Below are positions 36,565 to 41,845 of a stretch of 41,845 nucleotides of DNA, piece after piece. A program made the translations under genes and the position numbers. The notes beneath the pieces were generated by a model. The model was not told where the DNA came from, ran no database searches, and saw only the letters and a program-made list of their open reading frames with translations. Every line of letters starts with the position of its first letter. Position 1 is the stretch's first letter. Source of the DNA: a virus; IMG/VR virus record IMGVR_UViG_3300005529_000505, positions 1-41,845 of that record; one strand, written 5' to 3'.

Positions 36565-37926
36565 TCACACGGCCGAGACGGCATAGGACACTTCAGGCCC
36601 GGCGGGCCCCTCGGGGTAGGTGGCCGCCACCCAGGTACCGGGCCGGGTCGTGCTGGCCCGCCACACCAGCGGCTGCCCGGCGCGGTGCTGGCAGGCTCCC
36701 TGGGCGTCTTCGAGGGTCGGCCACGGCCCGAGGTTGTGCGCGGCCGGTTCCCTGCCGGGGGCCTTGGCCGCCCACGCGGCGGCGAACGTCCGCGGCCCTG
36801 GCGCCGGTGCGGGGCGGGTGGCGAGTGCGTCACGCCACGCGCCCCGTTTCGCCTCCATGCTGGCCCGCGTCACCCACTCCACCCGCGGGCGGCCACCCGG
36901 CCCGGGCGTGATCGTGAACCGTAGCCCGTCCGCGCCCTGGGTAAGGTCGTTGCCTTTCTCCATCGTGATCACCCGGTAGGCGGCGTTGACCGGGTCGACG
37001 GTCACCTCGTAGATGACCCGCAGCGCGTCCCGCAGCCCTTCCGACCCGGCGAGTTTCCCCGCTTTGTTGGGGTGACCGATGATCAGCACGGCGGGGCTGT
37101 CGAAGTCGGCGAGATCCTGGATCGGCTCAACGAACCGGCGGGCACCGGCGACGGTCTGGATCGAACCCCACCCGACCAGCGCCGTCACCGGGTCGAGAAG
37201 TACCAGCTGCACGTCGCGGGGGTCCTCCTTCCGGTCCCGCAGGTATTTGATGAACGCCCGCAGCAGCGAGATGTGCCCCTCGTGGGTCTGGTCGGCGGAC
37301 AGCTTGAACCGGGTGCCGTCGCCGAGCTTGGTCATGTTGTGCACCCGCCGCGCGTCCCCGCCGGCGGCCTCGATGCGGGCGCGGAGTTGCTCGGGGGTGT
37401 CTTCCGGCCACACCCCGACCACATCCCCGCCGGCCTGGGTGACCTGGGCTATCAGGGCGTGGGTGAGCCGGCCTTTCCCGATCCCGCCTCTCCCGTACAG
37501 CAGCGCGGCGTCCCCGCGGGGCAGGACCAGGGGGATGTCGCCGAGGTCCAGGGGGATCATGGGCCGTTCGGGTACCCGGTCCATCGACGGGATGCCGCCG
37601 AAGTCGTCGGGCCGCAGCCCGGCCTCGGGCGCACCGGCGGGCGGGCCGGCTGCGAGCGAGGGCGGCCAGCCCGACGCGGCCAGCACCGCAACGGCGGCCT
37701 CGGCCGCCGCGGGCCCGGCGGTCTCCTCGGGCTCCGGCTCCGGCTCCGGCTGCGGCTGCAGGCCCGGGCCCGGGTCCCTGTCTGCCGCTGGCTGTGGTGC
37801 TGGCGTGTCCACGGGCCCGCACGCCTGGCATGTCTCGTCCCCGGGCAGGTCCCCGAGACAAGTCCCGCAGTACCATTCCCCGTCGTCGTCCTGCTGTGGC
37901 CCTGCCGTGAGTGTGATCGTGGTCAT
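36565..37926 (-). CDS. RepA-like hexameric ATPase/helicase with N-terminal zinc ribbon
   Basis: 453 residues from ATG 37926 (GGGAGGGC upstream). Residues 20-37 form a zinc ribbon (CGTC ... CQAC), followed by a Pro-Glu repeat linker. The RecA-like core runs from about 105: LLYGRGGIGKGRLTHALIA (Walker A at 145-152), VWPEDTPEQLRARI, LVLLDPVTALVG (Walker B) and VLIIGHPNKAG. This matches RSF1010 RepA-type phage/plasmid ATPases (AAA_25). The Walker A ends GKG instead of GK[ST], which is odd. The C-terminal 80 residues may bind a partner. Likely a replication helicase. Confidence 0.85.
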   Translation of the reverse strand: MTTITLTAGPQQDDDGEWYCGTCLGDLPGDETCQACGPVDTPAPQPAADRDPGPGLQPQPEPEPEPEETAGPAAAEAAVAVLAASGWPPSLAAGPPAGAPEAGLRPDDFGGIPSMDRVPERPMIPLDLGDIPLVLPRGDAALLYGRGGIGKGRLTHALIAQVTQAGGDVVGVWPEDTPEQLRARIEAAGGDARRVHNMTKLGDGTRFKLSADQTHEGHISLLRAFIKYLRDRKEDPRDVQLVLLDPVTALVGWGSIQTVAGARRFVEPIQDLADFDSPAVLIIGHPNKAGKLAGSEGLRDALRVIYEVTVDPVNAAYRVITMEKGNDLTQGADGLRFTITPGPGGRPRVEWVTRASMEAKRGAWRDALATRPAPAPGPRTFAAAWAAKAPGREPAAHNLGPWPTLEDAQGACQHRAGQPLVWRASTTRPGTWVAATYPEGPAGPEVSYAVSAV

Positions 37927-37946
37927 TGCGAAGCCCTCCCGCTCCG

Positions 37947-38657
37947 TTACTGCCTGGTCTGGCCGTTCCATGGCCGGGCGCGGTGCGCGCCGCACCCGAC
38001 GCAAAGCCGGTCAGGCCGGGTGCACGTCGTACGCGCAGAGCCAGTCCTCGTTCCCGGCCGGGTCGGTGATCTTGTAGGCGTCGTGCACCTGCTCCCTTGC
38101 GCCGTCCGTCTCGCAGGGCCGGGTGTCCTGTACGTCCATGACGAAGCCGGCATCAGGTCGTGCTCAATCTTGTCGCCCGCCTTGACATCGCTGGCGGGTG
38201 CGGTGGTCCCGTTCATCCGTTTCCCCGTTCTCTTGTGCGGCCGGTCTTTCCGGCCGGTCAGTGGGTGGTGACAAGGCTGGCGGTCCGGCGCGGCGGCCGC
38301 CCGCAGCGCGGCCAGTTCGCCGCTGATCTCCCGCACGCGCCTCTGGTGCGGCGCCAGCCGGGTCTTGATGAAGCTGTCGACGGCGTCCCGGCGCAGGAGC
38401 TCCAGCCCGTAAACCAGTTGCCGGCGCGCTTCGGGGTTGAGGAACGTGACCCGCTCGCCCCGCGAGGTGTACCGCTGGGTGAACTCGCCGAGCCGACAGA
38501 GGAACACCTGACCGGCGACCATGCCGCCGCCGCGCCACCGGACGTCATCGTGCCAGTAGGCGAAGAACTGCACGCGCCCCTGAGCGTCCACCTTGCCCGT
38601 GATCTCGATGGCGACCTCTCCGGGCTCCATGGCCTCCGGCATCATGCGAGCGCTCAT
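37947..38657 (-). CDS. Hypothetical protein; frame change suspected near 38150
   Basis: Starts at ATG 38657 (4-base overlap). Residues 1 to about 140 look genuine: EVAIEITGKVDAQGRVQFFAYW, GMVAGQVFLCRLGEFTQRY, FIKTRLAPHQRRVREISGEL. The segment SDVKAGDKIEHDL near residue 155 also has strong third-position GC. After about 38150 the good codon bias moves to another frame (see 38011-38139), while this one runs on to 37947. A frameshift, or two genes with a lost stop, is likely. Confidence 0.65.
   Translation of the reverse strand: MSARMMPEAMEPGEVAIEITGKVDAQGRVQFFAYWHDDVRWRGGGMVAGQVFLCRLGEFTQRYTSRGERVTFLNPEARRQLVYGLELLRRDAVDSFIKTRLAPHQRRVREISGELAALRAAAAPDRQPCHHPLTGRKDRPHKRTGKRMNGTTAPASDVKAGDKIEHDLMPASSWTYRTPGPARRTAQGSRCTTPTRSPTRPGTRTGSARTTCTRPDRLCVGCGAHRARPWNGQTRQ
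38011..38139 (-). CDS. Small protein in the alternative frame (42 aa)
   Basis: From ATG 38139: MDVQDTRPCETDGAR, then VHDAYKITDPAGNEDWLCAY. Nearly all its third codon positions are G or C, unlike the overlapping frame. It is either an independent micro-gene or the true C-terminus of the preceding gene after a frameshift: joined, it reads AGDKIEHDL followed by this segment. Confidence 0.5.
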   Translation of the reverse strand: MDVQDTRPCETDGAREQVHDAYKITDPAGNEDWLCAYDVHPA

Positions 38658-38758
38658 TTCGTGCCCTCGTTGTCTTCCGCTGTGGTGGTGTCTACTGGCC
38701 GCCCCTTGCGCAGTGCGGCGTTCGCTTCTTTGGTGGCTTCCCGCAGAGCCCCGTTCAC
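38654..38758 (-). CDS. Micro-protein (34 aa)
   Basis: GTG 38758 overlaps the upstream stop (GTGA), and the TGA overlaps the next ATG. Charged helix (LREATKEANAALRKGR) with an acidic tail. The fit of both overlaps supports a real gene. Function unknown. Confidence 0.55.
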   Translation of the reverse strand: MNGALREATKEANAALRKGRPVDTTTAEDNEGTK

Positions 38759-39270
38759 CGGGCACCGGCCGTCTGTGCGCGCTGGATGTCGCCAGCGCAG
38801 CCACGGTGCAGGACAGCCGCGAACGTGCCGGACTCGTCGCTGCCCAGCGCCGTCACGCCGTGGTGTGCCCGCACCGGGAACGAGCAGGCAGCGCACGGGC
38901 TGTCGGTGACGTTCTCCTCCGGCGGGAACAGTGCGAAGTCGGCCAGCGCCGCGATCAGCCGGGGCAGGTTTTCCGCCCGGTGCGCGTCTGCCGCCGCCTG
39001 CCGCTTGGCATTGCGTGCCTGCTCGGCCGCCACATCGGCGTACGGGCGCCAGCCGGCGGGGGTCTGCCCCGCGAACCAGCGGCCCTCCCGCTCGTACAGC
39101 GCGACCAGTGGCCCGCTGGTTCGAGCCTCCTCGGCGCCCTTGCGTGTGGGGAAGGTCCCGGCCACGCTGCCGCCTATCAGCAGGTCCCAGGCCCGCTCGG
39201 CGCGCTTGGTGACTTCCCACGCGCTGGGCGGCTCGGCCTGGTGCTGCTCGGGCGTCTGGTGCAGGCTCAT
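38755..39270 (-). CDS. Hypothetical protein with CxxC
   Basis: 171 residues from ATG 39270. N-terminal part: AWEVTKRAERAWDLLIGGSVAGTF, REGRWFAGQTPAGWRPYADV. A coiled Ala-rich region follows, then CAACSFPVRAHHGVTALGSDESGTFAAVLHRGC, with a Cys pair, HH and a later Cys, perhaps a zinc site. Four-base overlaps to both sides. Family not recognised. Confidence 0.78.
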   Translation of the reverse strand: MSLHQTPEQHQAEPPSAWEVTKRAERAWDLLIGGSVAGTFPTRKGAEEARTSGPLVALYEREGRWFAGQTPAGWRPYADVAAEQARNAKRQAAADAHRAENLPRLIAALADFALFPPEENVTDSPCAACSFPVRAHHGVTALGSDESGTFAAVLHRGCAGDIQRAQTAGAR

Positions 39271-39629
39271 GCCGCCGCCGCCTTCCTGGCTTTCCGTGCC
39301 CGGCAGAACTGGGTGAACGCGAGCAGGAGAATTTCGTCCTGCGGCCCGGGGATGGCCAGGCAGACCGCGCACAGCGCCACCTTGACCGGCCACGGGCCGG
39401 GCAGCCCGTCCCAGGTTTCCCGCGTGTAGTGCCTGGCCAGGAACACCGGCCAGCTGTGCCACACGCCCGTAGCGGTGGCCCGCGCCTGGCGGGTTTTCGG
39501 CCGGGCGGCCCGTTCGGCGGCCCGTGTGAACGCTTCGGCGAGCCTCGCGTCTATCTCGCTCGCGGCCATTGCTGGCAGCGTGCCCAGGGTGAGCGGGAAA
39601 ATCCCCGCGCCGTTAGTCTCGTGTTGCAT
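39267..39629 (-). CDS. Hypothetical protein (120 aa)
   Basis: ATG 39629 with GGGAGG upstream in the loop of a small hairpin (39633-39648). It contains ASEIDARLAEAFTRAAERAARP (helical, basic) and a hydrophobic Cys-containing part VKVALCAVCLAIPGPQDEILLLAF. A promoter-like element and hairpins precede it. Function unknown. Confidence 0.75.
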   Translation of the reverse strand: MQHETNGAGIFPLTLGTLPAMAASEIDARLAEAFTRAAERAARPKTRQARATATGVWHSWPVFLARHYTRETWDGLPGPWPVKVALCAVCLAIPGPQDEILLLAFTQFCRARKARKAAAA

Positions 39630-39632
39630 CCT

Positions 39633-39741
39633 GAAGCCCTCCCGCTTCGGGTTGCACGGCCCTCCGGTTGGGGGGCCGTGGTCCCTGGGGGTGCGTCACC
39701 ACCCCCGGGGACCGCTGTGTAATGAACACTACCCTACTAGG
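39633..39741 (-). promoter_or_regulatory. Promoter and structured leader before gene 39629
   Basis: TTCCAC (39754-39749) and TAGTGT (39731-39726) are 17 bases apart on the minus strand. The element CTACCCTACTAGG (39729-39741) recurs at 41644. Between promoter and gene lie a 14-bp stem (39680-39693/39700-39713), an 8-bp stem (39655-39662/39673-39680) and a hairpin whose loop is GGGAGG (39633-39648), the ribosome site. RNA-based control is possible. Confidence 0.55.
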
Positions 39742-39760
39742 CGTGTGGGTGGAAGCTTAT

Positions 39761-40135
39761 TCACCCCGTGGCCTGCGAAGATCCGGCCATCTCAGCCAAG
39801 GTGCGGGCGACGTGGGCGCCGATAGGCGCTGCCCGCTGGAACCTCGCGCCCAGCTTCGCCCGCACCACCAGCCGGTCTTTCTTCAGGCGCCGCTGGTACT
39901 CGCGCCCGGCGTTGCTGCCACCTTCGGCCCGCTCGGTGATCTCGATGAACTTCGCCGACGCCTCACGGATCGCGGTCACGGTGTAGACAGCGCCGCCGTT
40001 CCACATCAGCCGGTCGCCCACCTCAAGGTCGCCCGCCGGCGTGCCGGGCATCTCGCCGACGTACTGGAGATGCACCAGCCCGGCCTCGCGCCGTACCTGC
40101 CGCTCGATCGCCTGCATCATGCTTGACGTGCTCAC
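39761..40135 (-). CDS. Hypothetical small-barrel-like protein (124 aa)
   Basis: Starts MSTSSMMQAIERQVRRE. The centre AGDLEVGDRLMWNGGAVYTVTAIREASAKFIEI resembles small SH3/KOW-like barrels where a turn precedes xVGD. Basic helices (REYQRRLKKDRLVVR) end it. It may bind nucleic acid. Function unknown. Confidence 0.78.
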   Translation of the reverse strand: MSTSSMMQAIERQVRREAGLVHLQYVGEMPGTPAGDLEVGDRLMWNGGAVYTVTAIREASAKFIEITERAEGGSNAGREYQRRLKKDRLVVRAKLGARFQRAAPIGAHVARTLAEMAGSSQATG

Positions 40136-40148
40136 TGTGCGCCTCCCG

Positions 40149-40823
40149 TCAGGCTGCGGCGCCGGTCATGGTGAACAGGACGCCAAGCTCCTCGGCCGCG
40201 CCCGCGGCGGGCTCAGGCTCGGCCACCTCGGCAGGCTTGCGCTTACGCCCGGTGGCGAGGATGGCGGCCGCGGTGCAGTCCACCGGCTCGCCGTGGTGGC
40301 GCCCCTTGCAGTCGATCTCCGTCACGCGCCGGTCAGACTGCGCCAGCTTGTGATGCGCCTCCCGTTCCAGGTCGTCGATCAGCGACGACCGCAACGCCTC
40401 GTAGTGCTCCCGGGTACCCGCCCACTGGTCACGGCGGCCAGGGAACGCTACACCCCACATGCGGGCGTACAGCCCGGCGGCCGTCTCGGTCAGGGGCGCG
40501 AGCATGCTGGCGTCGCAGCAGGCGATGCACACTTCGGCTGCCGTCCCGGGCCGGGTGTCGTGCCCGGCGGCCACCCGCTCCAGCAGCTCCCGGCAATGCG
40601 AGCGGTAAACGAACTCCGTGCCCATCAGGTCGCGTGTCGGCGTGAGCAGCTTGAAACTGTGGTAGATCAGGTCCGCGCGGTCCGGGTGGCGCCGCTTCGC
40701 CTTCTCGATCTCGTCCTCGGCCCATTCCATCTGCTCGAACAGTCCAGCGAGCCCATCCACTAGGCCCGCGCCCAGGATCTCTGTGAGAGCCCCGGTTTTG
40801 TCCGTGCTGATCGTTGCTGCCAT
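40149..40823 (-). CDS. Hypothetical protein (224 aa)
   Basis: ATG 40823 after GAGGGGGAAACC. Soluble, helical: GLAGLFEQMEWAEDEIEKAKRRHPDRADL, LLERVAAGHDTRPGTAAEVCIACCDASML, and WGVAFPGRRDQWAGTREHYEALRSSLIDDLE. The Cys triple (C-IACC) could bind metal. Basic tail GRKRKPAE precedes an acidic end. I do not recognise the family; several similar-sized proteins occur on actinobacterial plasmids. Confidence 0.78.
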   Translation of the reverse strand: MAATISTDKTGALTEILGAGLVDGLAGLFEQMEWAEDEIEKAKRRHPDRADLIYHSFKLLTPTRDLMGTEFVYRSHCRELLERVAAGHDTRPGTAAEVCIACCDASMLAPLTETAAGLYARMWGVAFPGRRDQWAGTREHYEALRSSLIDDLEREAHHKLAQSDRRVTEIDCKGRHHGEPVDCTAAAILATGRKRKPAEVAEPEPAAGAAEELGVLFTMTGAAA

Positions 40824-40848
40824 GACTTGGTTTCCCCCTCGTTGTTGT

Positions 40849-40870
40849 GGCCAGCCCCTCCCGGCTGGCC
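40849..40870. repeat. 8-bp hairpin with CCTCCC loop
   Basis: GGCCAGCC (40849-40856) pairs with 40863-40870 around CCTCCC, which is GGGAGG on the minus strand. It lies 26 bases upstream of the start at 40823, in the 98-base gap before the gene ending at 40922, and may be an attenuator. Confidence 0.55.
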
Positions 40871-40921
40871 GTGACACCCCCCGCGCGGGTACCGGGCGCG
40901 GGAAGCATCACGGCCGCCGGG

Positions 40922-41377
40922 TCAGCGCACCGTCAAGCCGATGGCCCCCGCCAGGCCGGCCAGTGGGCTCGGCGCCTTGCTGTACCCGCGCCGGTACGTC
41001 TCCCGGCAGAGCCACTGAAGTGCAGCCATGCGCGGCATCGCCCCAAGGTCGGGGATCTCCGTCTTGCGGCTGCGCACCTTGTACGTGTTCCCGTCGTAGG
41101 TGACGGTTGGCATCGGGCCTGCTGGCACCGGAGGCGCGACCGTGCCGAGAATCGTGTCCGGCGATAGGTACACCGTGCGCCCTGCGCTGTGCTGCTTCAC
41201 CACGTAGGCGTTGCAGCCGTCGCGGTTAATCAGCTTGGTTGCCATCCCGAACGCCGCCGAGGCGTAGAAGGTAGTACCGGCCCATCGCGCCCCGCCTGCA
41301 CCGAGGCAAACAACGGCGTATTCGCCGGAGTCGATGTCGCCGGCCGCCTTGGCGACTGTCCGTAGTAGTGACCTCAT
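40922..41377 (-). CDS. Hypothetical protein (151 aa)
   Basis: ATG 41377. The N-terminal half contains EYAVVCLGAGGARWAGTTFYASAAFG and INRDGCNAYVVKQHSAGRTVYL, alternating beta and Gly-rich turns. The C-terminal half is TVTYDGNTYKVRSRKTEI and helical MAALQWLCRETYRRGYSK. It may be the second gene of a short right-end operon. Unknown family. Confidence 0.78.
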   Translation of the reverse strand: MRSLLRTVAKAAGDIDSGEYAVVCLGAGGARWAGTTFYASAAFGMATKLINRDGCNAYVVKQHSAGRTVYLSPDTILGTVAPPVPAGPMPTVTYDGNTYKVRSRKTEIPDLGAMPRMAALQWLCRETYRRGYSKAPSPLAGLAGAIGLTVR

Positions 41378-41405
41378 GACGCCTCCCGCTTGCTCGCGTA
41401 TCCGC

Positions 41406-41600
41406 TCACTGTCCTGCCTCCTGTGCCTGTGCGTAGGTCAGCCCGCCACTGTTGCGCGCTGCGGTGATGGCGTCGCCGACGCTGCCGCGCCATCCGCCGC
41501 CGGCGTCGAACTCGATACCGCGGAAGCCCACCCGGCGCTGAATCCAGAAGACTCGGCCGGTGGCCTTCTCGCGCAGCCTGTGCGACGTTGCCTGGTGCAT
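41406..41600 (-). CDS. Small hypothetical protein (64 aa)
   Basis: ATG 41600 with a G-rich stretch GGGGGGCG upstream. It reads KATGRVFWIQRRVGFRGIEFDAGGGW and DAITAARNSGGLTYAQ; a compact beta-then-helix layout. First gene behind the promoter at 41641-41669. Unknown. Confidence 0.75.
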   Translation of the reverse strand: MHQATSHRLREKATGRVFWIQRRVGFRGIEFDAGGGWRGSVGDAITAARNSGGLTYAQAQEAGQ

Positions 41601-41640
41601 CCCGCGCCCCCCTGGCGTCTCTGCTTACATCCTGTAGTGG

Positions 41641-41669
41641 ACTCTACCCTACTAGGGATGTGAATGCAA
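41641..41669 (-). promoter_or_regulatory. Promoter with shared CTACCCTACTAGG element
   Basis: TTGCAT (41669-41664) and TAGAGT (41646-41641), 17-base spacer, minus strand. The spacer contains CCCTAcTAGGG, a palindrome also present (shorter) near 39731. It would drive the genes from 41600 leftward. Confidence 0.62.
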
Positions 41670-41845
41670 CACGAAACAGCGCGCCACCAGCACTTTCCCC
41701 GCCCCCGCCACACACCGCGCGGCCCCGGCCGTCCCCGCCTCCGGCGCGCTCCGCCCCCTGGCGCTGCTCTTACGTCCCCGCCCCCAACAGCCCCGCACCA
41801 ACCAACCGGGGCACCCTTCCACCCCCACCAGGGCACGGACCCCAG
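41670..41845. other. C-rich right-end stretch without a recognisable gene
   Basis: The plus strand is strongly C-rich (runs such as CCCCGCCCCC) and the minus strand therefore has many G-runs that could form quadruplexes. No frame shows the usual codon bias or a ribosome site, so I call nothing coding here. Confidence 0.5.

Noticed and set aside
37072-38271. Long plus-strand frames
   Set aside because: Antisense to the RepA-like ATPase with its Walker motifs; composition typical of a shadow in high-GC DNA.
41438-41836. 132-codon minus-strand frame at the right end
   Set aside because: Overlaps a better gene and its promoter; Trp/Gly/Arg-rich low-complexity product.
1-41845. CRISPR array
   Set aside because: No regularly spaced 25-40 base repeats were found; the 12-bp units are contiguous and coding.
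1-41845. Circular junction between the window ends
   Set aside because: Joining the ends does not continue the left-edge gene in a coding-like frame.

Overview
The window is very GC-rich DNA with GC-biased third codon positions, GTG/TTG starts and genes joined by 4-base ATGA/GTGA overlaps. It encodes a WhiB-family protein, a DUF5753-type XRE regulator with a DUF6879 partner, DUF4232 and DUF6283 proteins and an FtsK-type translocase. This points to a filamentous actinobacterium; I cannot name the genus. No capsid, tail, terminase or rRNA/tRNA gene is visible, nor a complete integrase. Phage-like early genes, replication proteins and a conjugation-like block suggest an integrative-conjugative element or plasmid rather than core chromosome. 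The element ends are not seen.

Layout. (1) 1-3748, minus: ten small, mostly unknown genes behind a near-leaderless promoter, the last running off the left edge. (2) 3806-4135, one plus-strand gene. (3) 4161-11662, minus: a replication and DNA-modification operon with a winged-helix/HNH protein, a replication-initiator-like protein whose coding sequence holds 12-bp iterons and a GATC cluster, a Dam-like methylase, a Mom-like protein, a VRR-NUC nuclease and DUF1643. (4) 11866-12117, a small plus gene ending at a strong hairpin. (5) 12201-19861, minus: about thirteen overlapping genes including WhiB, a DUF5131/Gp37-Gp68 protein, HNH, a Gp3-like recombination directionality factor and a Cas4/RecB-like nuclease with HhH repeats. 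(6) 19983-24399: a regulatory core with two divergent XRE genes flanking phased repeats, a GIY-YIG protein, and the DUF5753/DUF6879 cassette facing an excisionase-like gene across a 22-bp palindrome. (7) 24591-35976, plus: a transfer-like operon with an NlpC/P60 hydrolase, a lysozyme-like protein, membrane proteins, an FtsK/TraB-like ATPase, then six consecutive genes that all begin MG[LI]F[ST][KR]R, then a polytopic membrane protein and an amber-interrupted YdjM-like gene. (8) 36072-41600, minus: a degenerate resolvase domain, a RepA-like ATPase and small accessory genes.

How it may work together (inference). The rep-like gene and its internal repeats would start replication. The Dam-like and Mom-like proteins, which share a QxTLF clamp-binding-like tail, would modify new DNA. 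HTH regulators acting at palindromic or phased operators would switch between maintenance and transfer. The FtsK-type pump with two cell-wall hydrolases would move double-stranded DNA between hyphae. The MG[LI]F protein family, encoded directly after the pump, is the most novel-looking part.
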